From assembly GCA_029204225.1 (NCBI GenBank), contig CM055096.1, positions 57,861,600 through 57,925,599 on the forward strand: DNA of 64,000 nucleotides, read 5' to 3'. How positions within the stretch are numbered: the first letter of the stretch is position 1; the number at the start of each line of letters is the position of its first letter. The stretch is from Diphasiastrum complanatum (taxonomy: Eukaryota; Streptophyta; Lycopodiopsida; Lycopodiales; Lycopodiaceae). The notes beneath the pieces are model-generated. The model saw nothing but the letters and a program-made list of their open reading frames with translations. It did not search any database and was not told the origin of the DNA. Below, piece by piece: positions 10,086-24,680 of the stretch. The position numbers and the translations under genes were made by a program.

Positions 10086-10880
10086 TCTATCTCTAGAAGT
10101 GAAAACCAGGGAAGTTCTTCTTCATGCTTTTGACCCGCTCACATGAATCATCATCCTTAGTCCATCCCTTCCACCTAATCAAGCACCCAGAGAACGATTT
10201 CTCAATTGTTTATCTTTGGTTATGAGTACCTTTTCAAGTTACAAAGGAACACCAAGCGATAAGTCCTCCAAATGGATAAGATCTTCCTCTAAACCAACTA
10301 CGTCACCTACATGTAAACATAATTTTAACCAGCTTACATGAAACACTGGGTGAGTTTTAGTCTTGTCTTGAAAATCTAGTTCATAAGCTAAAGATCTAAT
10401 TTTCTTTATAATCCGAAAAGGTCCACAATATCTGGTAGACAATTTATAATATTTCCTCATACGCATAGTCTTAGAATCTTTAAGTATTCTAAGATATACC
10501 CAGTCATCAACTTTAAAATCTCTGGGAGACCTCTTAAGATTGGCATAGTGCTTAGCTCTATCCTGAGCACTCCGGATACAATCACGGGCCACTTGCAACA
10601 TTTCATGCATGTCATGCAAGAAATCCACAACTTTCTAGATCTTAACAGACTTTGTCTCCACATTTATCGAAGATCTAGGTTGAAAACTGTACATCAGCAT
10701 AACCGGACTATAACCAGTAGCATAATGTTTTCTACTATTATAAACAAACTCAATCAAAGGAACGTAATCTTCCCACTAAGATTGCCTGTAAGACACACAT
10801 GTTCTCATCATATCCTTTATAGTCTGATTAGTTCTCTCAGTCTGGCCATCTGATTCAGACATCAGTTTGTGGCAATATAG
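10086..10880 (-). pseudogene. Gypsy integrase C-terminus and chromodomain, fragment 1
   Basis: The minus strand reads an integrase end (SDGQTERTNQTIKDMMR near 10860-10800, then VYNSRKHYATGYSPVMLMY). An open 130-codon piece follows (10628-10239) with the typical DRAKHYANLKRSP and FHVSWLKLCLHVGD blocks. A frameshifted chromodomain-like IRWKGW-type end lies near 10180-10090. In chromoviruses this C-terminal domain targets integration to marked chromatin. The fragment is cut off at about 10880 and broken by stops. Confidence 0.8.
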
Positions 10881-11646
10881 TCTGGGCATCAGGGGAGACA
10901 AGGTTATATGAAGTTTTAAGGTTCAGCAAGGTGGGTCTCAACAGGATTGTACAAGCAATAAGAGGTCCTGCTGTTTACAAACTTAAGTGGACGATCTGAC
11001 AGCTCAATATTTTTGAATGTAACAATACTTCTCAAGAAACATCAAAGGCGAACTGTCGGCATATACTTAAGACAGAAAACAAGAACTTACATAAAAATAT
11101 CTTATGCTAATGTCCTACATTTTCTCTTTCAGCATAGCAAGATAAATAATCACATTAGCTCAGAATGATTCTGATCAAAATTTCAAAAAATTTGTCCTAT
11201 GTTTGCTGAACTATTCTGAAGGAAGATCAGTGCCAATCATATTGCATGAAAATGTGCTAATATAAGGGTTTTCTTTGTATCTAGCTTAGAATCCATGCAT
11301 TCATCAGCAAAGCATTATCAGAAATAATAATCATTACTACAATGCGGAAAGGTGGTCATCACACTTAGAAAAATACAGTAGTCAGTGTAGTATGAATCAC
11401 TTTACATGGTCCAGATTTGAATGCACTTTTGAGCTAGTACATTAGAACTCTGAATGACCTAGGTATTTTGGATATGCTATTTCAATGCATAACCATATTG
11501 GCAACTGGGTGATTCATCTTTAAGTGCCTCCTTTTGATTCCTGGGATTTCAAAGCCAGCTCATTCATATTGCATAGATCTTCTTGAAAGTCCTCCATGTT
11601 GAGGTTCTGAATGCATTATATCTTTTAGCTATGATTCGACTAGCAG
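10881..11646. other. Cyclophilin 3' flank; no other feature seen
   Basis: This stretch lies downstream of the cyclophilin stop codon on the minus strand and up to the truncated gypsy fragment. It should contain the 3' UTR. I could not place a polyadenylation site with confidence. Confidence 0.5.
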
Positions 11647-14600
11647 CTACATGCTCTTTGCATCTTCCAAATGACCGCAGTTAGCAATTGTAACTATTTT
11701 TTGAGTTCTCCCTTCAGTGCTACCCAAGCCATTTAGAATATCTAAAACCTCCTTTCCTGCAAGCACAGACATCAGCCTGTAAACACCATTCATGGTTTAA
11801 ACCTGGATTCTATTTTTCAAAAAACCAGCAAAGTTGACTGAGTTTTATGATCATCATACATGCACTCTTAAGCAGTGATAATCTGAGCTGCTTCAAGGTT
11901 CAAACCATTAAATCATGAAACAGTGCAAGATTTGCCTGCACGGTAACCTGATTTGAAATGATGGACAATGTGTTGCTGCCTCCTCTCTGGGGACCACAGT
12001 TTTTTCTTGCCAGATATACACCCCGTCCAGGTGATTGCCTTTTTTGTAGCCATCTTTTCCAAGCACAATAAAGATCCCTCTTTTTTATCTTAATGCCCCT
12101 TGTAACCTAAATTGATACAACTGATTTTTGGCTCGATCTTCCACCCCTTCTGACAAGAAAGGCTTTCTAGTAAGTGAAGTCAACATGTGCACCAAGAAAC
12201 TAAAGCCAATGTGCTTTTATGAACACGGCAGTCGGTCTATATTCTGCAGCAAGCTTGAACTATCAATGTGGTTGAAAAAGTTCAGTTTCCCCCCCTATAC
12301 ATCTAGTCCAAGAAAGGGCTTAGGTTTAAGATCTGCCCAATTGGACAGGTTTATTGTCATGAGACATCCAATCAAATGCAATTTCAAGTTCAAACAATTC
12401 CAGCGATTAAATAGTGTTAAGCTGAGTGGAATCTAGGCTCATACAGCATCAAGGTTATATAGTTTTTTCTAATGCTACTTCTTGGGAACTGGGGAAAGTC
12501 CTATGTTACAGTACTCTTATGGAGAATTTGACTTGCATGGAGTCGACTGAACTGGCCTCAGATCTCACTTCAAGGATGTGTAGCTGAAGTCCTTTTTCAT
12601 CATAGGGTAATGTATGAACCTTGCAATAGCTGATTATTATGTATTTTCTTTAATACTCAAATTCTGAAAACAGGTAACCTGCATGACAGCCTATACTCAC
12701 AATTTTTGTCTAGCATAATGCTTTCTGGTATCATTAACCTGTGGGATCACAGAGAACTGAACCTGGGTGGGAGCCCAACTCAAGCATTATACACGACCTC
12801 AATGCGTGTGGGAAGTTTTGTCTAGCATAATGAGTCAAATAGAACTCTTAGATTTTTTGGAGTGCCTTTGGCACCCAACCTTTCCTGAAAGTGTGAAATT
12901 TGTACATACCACATAAATTACAAAATTTCTTTTACATAAAAAAAAATGTTATTTGATACAGTTAAAAAGCTGTAAGTGAAGAGTAGGCTTGACATAAGCT
13001 CATACCTTCCATGACTTTGCCAAAAACAACATGCTTTCCATCCAAGCGCTTGCAGTCACCCAGTGATATAAAGAATGCTGTACCTGCATAAGAACAATAA
13101 TTAAAACTGTTTTCATTCGACAAGTTTAGCAGGAGAGGTTGTAGATAAAGAAGAATTATGGCATCAAACAACATTTGCAGCCTATTACTTCAGAACATAA
13201 CAGTACCTGCCACAGTAAAGGGTAAATTACAGGACAGATTTTTTGAAGGAAAGGTCTCAGATTTGGAAGGTATAGGATTGCTAAAACATCAGAATCCATC
13301 GTGAGAAAAATAAGTCCTCTTAAACAGCTTCATAAATATTATGCATCATTTCAGCAACAAGGGTAACCCCTCTTGTTCAACTTGAAGGGGTAGCTATGAA
13401 TAACGTTAGAAGCAATAATACGTCAAAGATGACACTTAATTGAAGTTCTCATGTATATTGGAACCTTTTAGCATCAAATTCATGCTGCACCGGTGTTTTT
13501 GCTGCTATGATATGCATGTCATTTGGTGGCTTAAATAGGTCCTTCCCAACCCAACCCTTTATGAAAACCTGATCAAAATTTCCCCTTTCACATTTCAAAC
13601 TCAAAGACGTTGCCACAAAAATCAGATGTTCAAGAGACAAAAGCTCATATTCAAATGATATTTCCAAGATCTGAATTGAGAATTTGCAAGGTACATGCAA
13701 ACTATGACAAGAAACCTCCAATTTTGTAAGCTGATAAATGACCTCAAGTACAGCTAAGAAAAATGTAGCTCAAGGCAAGAGTGAAGGTCACGTGGACCAT
13801 TCGCTCCCACACCATGATGCAACCCTTTGCTGCTGCGCCACCCCTCTGATCCATCCCCATCCTTGCATAGCTGCCCTCCCCTATTAGATGCTTGCGTCGT
13901 CTTTTGGCATTCCTACTCCCCTCCTTTTGCAGCATTTCCTGCACTGCCCCCACCTTTCTTCAAGTGGCATTTTTCATGGGTGGGTCAAGACTTTCTGGCC
14001 TTAAGACTACTGTCATGGAGAAAGTATGGAGGACACAAAAAGATAATTCAACATTGCTAACCATGTTTAGCTCCCGGGATAGTCAATGGGCAGCTCTCCG
14101 ACAACAGGCTAGACTTAGAGGCACAAGTATCTTCATGGATGATGACCTCATCTTCATATAGGTGGTCTAGTTGTCTCTGTAGGCCCTCCCTAGTCATGGC
14201 AACTAGAGCCACATGAAGATGGCAATCAAAAAGTCTCCAAGTCCGCAACCTGTATGACCACACTATTCAATGAATCTCTCAAGCTCATCAATATATAATC
14301 CAAATAGTGTCAGTGAGACTGAACAACCTTACTTCACCCTACCAATGTTGAAACTTCAAACTTGAAAGTTGAAAATTGAAACTCATTCCCTAACCATCAG
14401 CACGTCAGAACACCAAAAATTATAGTATAGAATGAATCTCCTCCCATCCTTAGGTAACCCCTATAGCTTTTACCTGCCATTCCAGTTCCAGGGCATGTGG
14501 CGTTCACACATGGCTGGCCAAGCCCCTAGATCCATAAGTGACCCACTGGAGCCTACTAATTACCAGCCCCGTGCACTGTCATGCCTAGAAGCAATATGAC

Positions 14601-17600
14601 TGCCCACTCTGGTCAACTGCTGACTTACCGTAGCCCTGGCCCGTACAACCTCTGTCAGCGCCGTCACGTGACCCTGAGCTTATTAGTCCTGACGGGGTCA
14701 TGGTTGAGCCACAATTGGGTCTTAACATTCCATCCCACCTTGAGAAGGTCATTGCTCCTTGATGACAAACTCAGAATAAGCGTGTTGTAGTCGTGAATGA
14801 CTCTCCCACGTTGCCTCCGACAATGGTAGTCCTTTCTAAGGTATTCTTGGAGGACACGATTTCGCAATCGTCTCTGCCTCCGTTCGAAGATACGATTTTT
14901 GGCCTATGGTCCATCGTATTTCCTTCCTGGAGTGCGACCACGCCACTTACCAGGTTATCACCATCACCAATCTACGATAAAAATTGAATAATCCCAGAAA
15001 TGACTGAAGCTGCTTAATTCATATAGGCTTATTCAATACCGCAGCCACCTTGGCTGGGTCCATAGAAACTACCTCTGCTGTCACAACATGATTGAGGTAC
15101 TCCACCGGAATTTGACACAACTTGGTTTTCTTAGCATTAGCATACAACACATGTTGTTGCAGCCCTTGGAAGACAGTTCAGAGATGCTCTCCATCTTCCT
15201 CTATTGTCTTACTGTACACTAGGATGTCGTTGATGAGATTCACCATGAACTTTCCCATATATGAAACAAAATCATCGACACAAAACTAACCGAGAGACAA
15301 AAAAAATGTGTGAAAAGCCCAAACAATCAATCAAGCCGCTGTCATATCATTCATGAGAATCATGAATTTCATGGGCACATTAGTCAGTGCAAATGGATGA
15401 CTAAAAACTCATAATGTCCAAACCAAGTCCTAAATGGGGTCTTATGGACATCTTTTGCCCAGATACGAATACGATGGTAACCGCTCTCTTGAGATCTATC
15501 TTGCTGATGAGTCTTGCACTTTTTTGCAAGGTCAAGTAAGTCATCAATTTGTAGCATTGGGTAGTGATGCTTTATCACGAGCTTATTAAGTGCTCGATAA
15601 TCAATGCATATCTGAAACGAACCATTCTTTTTAACTAATAGGATGGGAGATGCAAAGGGTGAGAAAGAAGGTTGTACGTACCCTAACTTGAGGCATTCAT
15701 CTAGCATCTCCTTCAGCTCATCCTCCTTCCTAAGACTCATCTGACGGTGGTTGGCACGGACCAGACCCTAAAATGACCTCAATCTTTTTTATGCTCCACA
15801 TTCCGGCTAGGAGGCAATCCACCCAAATCCTCCTGCATCAACACAGCCTTAAACTCTTGGCTAATTGACTCATTTAGACTGTTTAGTTCTTGTGAGTGCA
15901 AATGAATTGTTAATGCCAAAGCATATAATGTAGATTGTCTACCATCGCTAGATTAACCAATACATCACTACAATCATTCACATCCATCACACGACAACAA
16001 TAAAGATACTGCAAAAGTGCTTTCCTTATTTAAGTAGCTAAATCGGGGGGGGGGGGCAGCTGGCAACTTCCTCTCACCTCTCAAGACATGAGACAAACCC
16101 TCATGCTTGAATTTATACACATGCGTATGAAAATCAATAGTTGGTTGCATAGCTGCATGCCAATGCTTACCTCGCACTATATCAAAATGTGCTAGTCTAG
16201 TTATTTCAAAGTCTAACGTGTCCTTATCCCCCTATATAGTATTGGGAATATGTAAAACTTAATGATCCCAAATCTCAGTAGCCTCGCATTGGGCATCTCA
16301 ACTGTATACCGATAGGCTGAAGGTATGATGGGAATTTTCAATCTCTTGGCAAGTTGGGAGTTGATCATGTTATGGGATGAGCTCGTGTCAGAGAGGACAA
16401 CCACCTCATGACTAGCACCTCACCCCCTCATCCTAATCAGTGTTGTATCATCAAAACGATAACTCGTTTGAGCTTTAACTAGAAGAAAGCATACAAGTGC
16501 ATCATGGACTACTTTATGAACTGAAATACTTTCCTACAAGAAGTCACATACTCATCTTCGTTGCCTAACATGTTTGCATCCAAGTTCACTGGAGTGGTGA
16601 CTAGAGTGCCTTCATTCGCATGAGCTTGCAATGCATGCAGCTTCTTGCATTTACGCTAAGGGCACTCACGAAAGAGATGCCTACTAAGACAATAGTAGCA
16701 TGATCCCTCAGTCTTTGCCTTCTCCTTATCCTGCAGGATCAAATTAGAACCACCAAGGCACAACGCGACTTTCATGCTTTGCGTTTCTCCCCCTTGTGCA
16801 CCTGTACCTCTACCGGCTTCAAAGGAACACCTATGCCGCTTGTTGGGCCAGGCTTTCTGAAATCCTGGTGTGCTTCACGAGCCTTGCAAGCCTCATTCGG
16901 CACATGAGGTCACAAGTCTTCTCGCAGGCCAAAAATAAACTTGCTACATCCAATTTGGAATGTCCTCGGGAATCTTCATAAAGATCTCTCAATAACCATC
17001 TACATAAACCTGCACAAAAAGTAACCTCTGACGAAACAAGTGCCATGCATCCACTGCCCGCACATGCTCATGGGGTGGAATAAACTGAGCACGGAAGATG
17101 CACCAAAAAGCAGTCCAAGTCACAAGGCAATATGGGGTATGCGATAACTTGTGCCACCACCTATCTGCGACATTAATCAAATGGTAAGTAGTCGTTTTGA
17201 TATGCCACACCTCATCAATAGATGCACGTCACAACTCAAAATAACTCTTTCACGTGCTCAACCGCTGATAAAACAAAATCGATAGTGTGTTGCTGGGAGG
17301 TGCCCGCGTAATGAGGCGGCTTGAAATTCTCCTCTTCGTGTGTTGAATAAGCTTCAAATTGAAAAGGATAAATAGACATAGCAACATGAGAAGGTGAATG
17401 ATGCACATACTGCGATTGAGGCCGTGCAGAAGAAGGAAAATTAAAAGGGGTAGAAATCTCGCCCACCAAGGTCCTCCAGTAAAAAGTGGAAAAACAGCCC
17501 CAAATCAATGCAAATTTTCGTACACTTGGGTCTACAAACAGGCTAAAGGTACAATTGTAGAGTCGCCCTCCTGTGAGGAGGCCCCATGCCAAATCTGAGA

Positions 17601-20600
17601 CAAAATGGAGCAAACACGAAAAGTTGTGATATCTCAAGTCCAACAGCAAAAAATGGTGAAAAATCCAACTTTTTGGCAAAATCTGAGATTTCTGAGGAAT
17701 TTTTCCTAGTTCAGCCCCTCCTAGCAGCAATTTAGCATTAGAGTGGGCCTCCTACAGAACAAAATGTGCCAAGTGTAAAAGAAGTTATGACCATTTTTTC
17801 TTAGAAATTTTGCAAAACCCTATTCTGAAGCTGTTTTTGCCTGATATAGTATATACAGCCAATTTCTTGCTTGTACAAGAGAATCCACCTCCAATAGAGC
17901 TGTCCTCTAATATCCGTACCAAAATCCCACAAGAAAAGGTAAATATTTGCTGATTTTTAGCACTTTCTTTCTCTAGAACGACCTTTTCTCTCTCTAGAAA
18001 GAGTTCTCCCTAAGCTTTGATACCAATTGTTACACTCCCTAACTGTAAGCTTGTCAAAACACTAAAAACTGTAGTGTAGAACGAATCTCCTCCCATCATT
18101 AGGTAACCCTTATAGCTTTTACCTGCCATTCCAGTTCCAGGGCATGTGGCATTCACACATGGCTGGCCAAGCACCTGGATCCATAAATGTAGAGCTGCTG
18201 AATAGAACCCATTGGAGCCTACTGGCTACCACCCTCATACACCGTCATGCCTGGTAGTGGATCGATTGCCCATTCCTGTCAACTGTTGACTTACCCTAGC
18301 CCCAACTTGTATAACCACAGGCTACTAACTCTATCAATGGCTCGACAGTTACACATCACTACACATACTTGTAGCGTGCGCCACTACACTACATCATGAC
18401 TGTGACACACCTCGCACAACTGGCCGGTGCCCTTCGATGGGACTGGTCACGGGACCATAACCCTAGTCACATAACCTGAACTTACCGATCCCGCCAGGAT
18501 CATGCTTGGGCCACAACTGGGTCCTAACAGATATATTGCAGTTCATGGAGACTCATGAGAGTTAAGAGAGAGGATTACCTACTTTTCCAAGTGACAGAGG
18601 ACTCGGTCTATCGACATGAGATGAGATCCGCCAATGTTAGAGGGTCAAGTGGTGTTGATACCACCTATGGAGAGTACTTATTGCAATAGGGTGAAGCTCA
18701 TGAATTGGCCATTTTTAAAGGCCTAGTTTGCTGGCCAGACTCAGGCAAATATACCTACCATCCTCACAATGGCAGGCATAGTGTTGTTGATCACCTTATG
18801 GTATGACCATCTTCTTTCTCACTCATTCATGACTTCCGTATCTCTTCGACCACTCTCTTTGATCATTCCTCCTTTCCTTCAGACTTGGCACTATTTCTTC
18901 ACTTCAGCAATTTTCACCCCCATCTTTTTTTTCGTGCACCCAAATTTAATACACTCCATGCATCATTTTTATACCTACATACTTCATCGTAAAAAAGCAG
19001 GGCTATGACAAATCGGAAGAGAGATTATTCATTGGGCTTCTCTACAGTTCTTCCACATGCACCTTTGGAGCGAGTTCATTCCCCGTGCTCCACCTCCACT
19101 CCTTGATGACCTATGCATCTGAACTGAATATGCCACCATCTTATATACCATCCATACTAATACACCCATTTCCATCTCCCCTAGACACTTTGAATTCACC
19201 TTCTTCACTACTAATATGGTCCATAATGTCATCAAGAAATCGAACACCTATAAAGCAAGAGACATTGATCATCTTGAATCTGAGTTACTGATCCACGCAG
19301 CTGACTTGCTATCACCCCTAGCCAACTTACTCAATCAGATCATTGTCTTTGGTCTTCTTGGTACTAACAGCATTCATCCTATACACAAAAATGGTGCTCT
19401 CATGAATCTTGGCAATTATCGGACTCTTATGATTGGACACGTCATTGCAAAGTTGTATGTCACTATACTTCAATTAGTTTTCTTCATTGCGGCAAAGACT
19501 AGGAGACTGCACACTATGGTCCAGGCTGGTTTAGAACCCATTAGTCCACCATAAATCATATTTTTACTCTCACGGCCATCATATTGACGAGCTAGAGAGG
19601 GTCATGGAGCAGTTTGGTGGGTTTGAATGCAAACTTGATCGCCATTCTTCTTTATGCAGATAATTTGGTTCTAGCTTCACCTACTAGAGAGGGCCTACAG
19701 AGACTACTTGATTGCCTTCACATCTTCCATTCTAGATGAGGCCTAGGGTTAACACTGGGAAGACCAAAGTGACGATCTTCAACACTTCTATGAGCTGAGA
19801 CACGAACTCCTTGATAGTCAACCATTGGAAATTGTTTCATCCTACACTTAGTTACGCAAACTCTTTACTGGTCCTATCTTTAGTATGAGATAGGCAGCTT
19901 CTACAGTAGTTGCATAATTGTTTCTACCCATAGTTCCCTGTGGTACCGCCATTATGGTGCCGCCCTGTAGAATGCGGTACCAGGGCTATACCACAATATA
20001 TTTTATTTTTTTAATATTTTTTCCTAATATTCTTTAATGTTGTACCTGCCCAAAAGAAACCAAAAGATATTGCTTTAGCTATAGATTTACCCTGAAATGG
20101 ACTGCTCTCGTCAACAGCTTCAAGCTGATACCCACATTGCCCACTAAAATACAATAAAATATATATATATATATATATTAAAAAAAAAATAAATATTAAA
20201 TATTAAAAAAAATATTTTATATTATGGTACCGCGGATCAGTATGGATCCGCGGTACCAGTGTGGATCCGCGGTACCGGGATCTGCGGATTTGGTATCGTT
20301 GGATCTATGTTTCTACCATTGAAATAGCATTTTCCAAAATTTGATTTTGTGCTAGGATGGGCGAATTTGGGGCTAGTATGCTCAAGGTACGCTTTACTAG
20401 GACCAAATATGCTCAAGGATGGAAACTGATTGAGTTTCAATAATTTGATGCTAAGATGTAGGAAGAGTGATTCAATGGAAGATCAAGCAGCTGGCTGAAG
20501 ATTAGTATTATGTCATAGATAAATCTGTTAAAATCATGTTAGGATCTAGTGCAGTATGCAGATCACATCAATCAATCACCATAGACACTCCTCACAAGCT

Positions 20601-23600
20601 CTCAAAGATGGCACAGCAAAAGCTTTACTATATTACAAAGAAAACTGTACATATAGCAAAAGCCCCAACATGCATGGGCTCGACAAGTGTCAACACACTA
20701 AAAAAGCACCTGTCTGACTAAAAGGCCCAACATGGGCTTAAATTGACAAACTCAGGACATGCCCCTGAATATAGTAAATGCCGTCAAAAATATATTGTAC
20801 AGGCTAATTTCTCTATCAAAAATATATTGTACAGGCTAATTTCTCTACGTGTGTGGCTACCTGGCTAACCCAAGTAGCCGTGTATGGGATCAGTGCCCGA
20901 CTTATATGACCATAGTGGGTCACGTCCCAAACACAACCAAATACAATAAATCTAATTAACTGTAAACTAATTACAGTATCACATTTGAAGCTTACAAAAT
21001 ATGAATAAGATCAACTCTGATTTCTAGCAAAATCTCCTATCATATCACCAACCTTTATGCAAACCTTTCCTATGAGACCTGTTTTACCAAGTGAAGAGGA
21101 GATTCTCTACTTGATTATTGGACCCACAGCAAGATGACTCTGGGCAAAAATTACATAAAATATATGAAAGATGGGGGAGACGAAGGAGAGGATCAACAAT
21201 CAACAAGGACTATAGAGATACATGAACTGGAAAAAGGAGATAATATTGCAAATGTTTTGGATAAGTGTCTCTGTAATCCCCCCCAAGGATCTATTGACTA
21301 CTCCTCGCCTGATAATGACTCAGAAAGTGGAAAGAGCAACGTTAGTCTTGAAAGAAGATTATGAAGTGAAACAGAGTACATTGAACATGAGGATAACTAG
21401 GCTAAAAGAAGCAAGAACAAGGATTCAAAGCAATCGGTCAATAGTCTATGTAAATCAAAAACAAAAGCCTCAATGGACTAAGATTTTAAAGTGGGGAGGA
21501 ACGTGACGAGAAGACATCTCCTTATAAAGTTCAAAGAATCTCAAGAAAGATTTCAGCTTTTGAAGCACATATCTCATCTCAAGCTGCAAGGCATTTGGAT
21601 GAATGGAAAACCTCACGAACATGCAATTGCTGGAAGAAAAGGAAGATTGGAGACGATCAGGACTGAAAATAAAAAGGGGAATATAACGTTCATGAAGAAC
21701 AGGGAGTTAATAAAAGAAGGGATAGGATAATCAGGCCTAGGATCTTGAGACCATCAAGATCTATGTGTGGAATGTGGATGTACTGAGTGACTCACATTTT
21801 GACTTAGAGAAATACATTCATGACTTTGCTATTAGAGAGAGGACATAGACAAGAACCAGGAGGCAACAAGAAAATGGTCAAGAACTTCATAGCATAATGA
21901 AGAAATAATGCCAATGGGAAGATCCTTAGATTTCGTACGTTTGTGGATGTCATTGCCTTCAGATATGCAATGATGCAGCCTCATTTTTAGGGATTCATAC
22001 AATCACTTGCCAAATAGCACAACGGAGTTGGGACTACTGTAATTGACTACCTCATCTCCCACTTCAATTCAGCCCATATTATAAAAATATTTGAAATTGA
22101 GAGAAGAATGCTAGAATTCCCCCATATACCTTTTGGCTTTGAGCCTTATGGAGCAACTGGAAGGGCATTATATAGGAAATTCAGAAAAAAAAAACTCATA
22201 TTTAAGATAAGCTTTTGAGAAGGGGCTATGGAGAGTATGTATAGAAAACATTATCACAAATTGTATGGCCTACGAATTGTGAGGAATTGAATTATTCTCT
22301 ATTCTTAAAGAAACAGATCTAAAAAGTTCACAAGAAGGAAGGAGCGTTTAAAGGTATTCCTTCATCATAAAAAGGAAGAGGGAACGTGTAAAGGTGGGCC
22401 TTCATGCTACGATGACCGAATGGATAGCTACCAAGGTAGATGGAGGGCCTTCATGCTACGATGACCGAATGGATAGCTACCAAGGTAGATGGAGGGATGC
22501 CAAATCATAAGATGAGTGAGAAAGGGAAATGGAGTACAATGAGAATGTACGGAGAAACAAAAGGTCCTATTTAGACAAGAAATATGATAGAGCAATTGGG
22601 ATTTCTATTCCAAGAGCTTTTTGGAAACGGTAAATTCGAAGGTATTTCAATTGGGAGAGGTGAATTGGGAAAATGTGTGAGGGTACATAAAGGGGGTCTA
22701 CAAGGACTTAGATGAGGAAGAAAAGGAAGAGCTTTCAGCCAAGGGCATAGCAGGAATTTTCACTGCAAAAGAAACACAAGAGAGGCTATTAGCATTTGGC
22801 TAATGGTAGGGACAGAGATGATCAGATGGGGTGGTAAGATCTTCACAGTAATAGTTGAAGATATGCTCAAAAAGCCAATGCAGGATGGACTTCCAAGTGA
22901 TTGGTATGTCAATGGAATAATTTCCATATTAAAAGAGAGAAAAAAGGAGACAAGAAACTATTGGACGACAATGGCTAATAGCTTCATGGTTAAATATTTT
23001 AAAACAGTGCTGGAGCAGAAAATAGGTCTCACTCAGACCAGTAGTTACGAATAGAGTCACAGCTGATCTAGAGCTAACCTAAAGATCTTACGGTGAGGGC
23101 GCAGGTCTCTAGAACTAAATACAAAACATTAAATCACCTAGCCAATATGAGGACAATGGCAGAGGGGGTACGAGGCAGGGGTGATTCTTTTCGTTGCTAC
23201 TTTGTTAATTCCAAAAAACTTTTAAAAAAGTCCGTAAACATAAGTTCAAGAATAGATGGAGAAGAGCAAGTCCCATTGGAGCTAGTAAAGGGAACTCTAA
23301 TGTTAAAAGAGAGGATCAGGGAGGAGGATTCTAAAAGGACCAAATTTCTTTATGAAATGCAGAATATATGCTAGAAGTTACATCTTTGAAATTAGGAAAT
23401 CAGAATATCCTTGTTTGTTACCATGGTGCATTTTGTGGCTTTGTTTGCCGTTGACGTCGTCTAGGAGGATGAGATGTGTGTCTCCTCATGATAGGTCGGG
23501 TAACTCGAGCTGCAACATGACTATGAGTGGTGCGCTGCCTCTAAGAGAGAGAGAGGTATCACTTATTAATGTCTTTGGAAGACTCAATGTGATCCATGGG

Positions 23601-24637
23601 ATGGCCAGCAACATACAAGCAACAATGTCAAGGCATAGCTCTAGAATAATTGCTCCATCTCACAAGGTCTTTACCATATGATGTGAACAAATATGCCAAA
23701 ACCAAACAAATTGTATAAGAATACATCAATTATCATCTCAATCTAGCTTTCTCTGTCTCTAATTCCCCTAATAACATTTTCTTGTGCAACAAAATTTATT
23801 CCAGAGAGCTATTAATTGTTTTAGGGGACGTCGTAAAAAGACCATGTAGAGTCAAAGGTTGCAATCCAAGAAAATTATATATATTTCCAATTTGCTTAGA
23901 TTTGCAGTGGAGCAACACATGGGCTCTCCTTGTTTCATAGTTTACATGTCCTTTCCCTGTGAGTGTTGTTCCATCTACTTGCTTCTACCTCCAAGTGGTG
24001 TGAGCTAACCGTAATCTGCAAACTAGTTGCCTTTTGTGCATTGAATTGCCCCTGAGGTGATTTTGCTCTTTTTGCTATACTAAAAATCTTCACTATCTTT
24101 TGTTTTGGGAGATCCTATGTGTCCATCCCTCATTTCTTCAGCCATTTAGCCCCTTCTTTGACTCATCCTTGTTCCTTTGGAGACACGGAAGTTCTCTGAC
24201 GTAGTCTAACCCCATCTTTCTTACTTTGTTGATTCAATGAATGATTACTTCTCCCACCACAGGAAGCAAACATGTATTGACCAATAACATTTGATAAGGA
24301 GTTTGTTTTTCACCCCTAGTTTTGCACTAAGAGAATCCGTTTTGGATTGAATCCTCTTTTTCATAGGATTCCTTTGACTCTCTCGGCCCCTACCAGAGTT
24401 ATCTCATGTTGCAGCTTATATCACATGCTTCTATAGCAACAGAAGGACATGATGACATTGATATACCTCATTTCTGACATTTAGTAGCACTTATGCTCCT
24501 ATGTATCTCATCTCATTATTTCAGTTCATAGTATTTAGATCTGTTTCTTTCATTATTGTTTCGGAGACATTTCATACGCTCCCACTGTTACCACATACTT
24601 GACATGTACATTTGGCATGGAAAAGACATTAATAAAG

Positions 24638-24680
<43 letters not shown>

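Larger units (their letters stand above)
14376..18529 (-). mobile_element. Degenerate gypsy element inside the cyclophilin intron
   Basis: Two related LTRs bound it: 18028-18529 (about 502 bp, intact) and about 14376-14727 (shortened by internal deletion). They share blocks such as GAATCTCCTCCCAT and ACCTGCCATTCCAGTTCCAG. Reading right to left there is a primer site, gag, zinc knuckle, protease and partial RT. RNase H and integrase are missing before the left LTR. Stops and shifts occur throughout. No target duplication is visible, as expected for an old copy. Confidence 0.8.

Noticed and set aside
12128-12436. 103-codon plus-strand frame in cyclophilin intron 3
   Set aside because: No motif, antisense to an intron, and of a length expected by chance in this composition.
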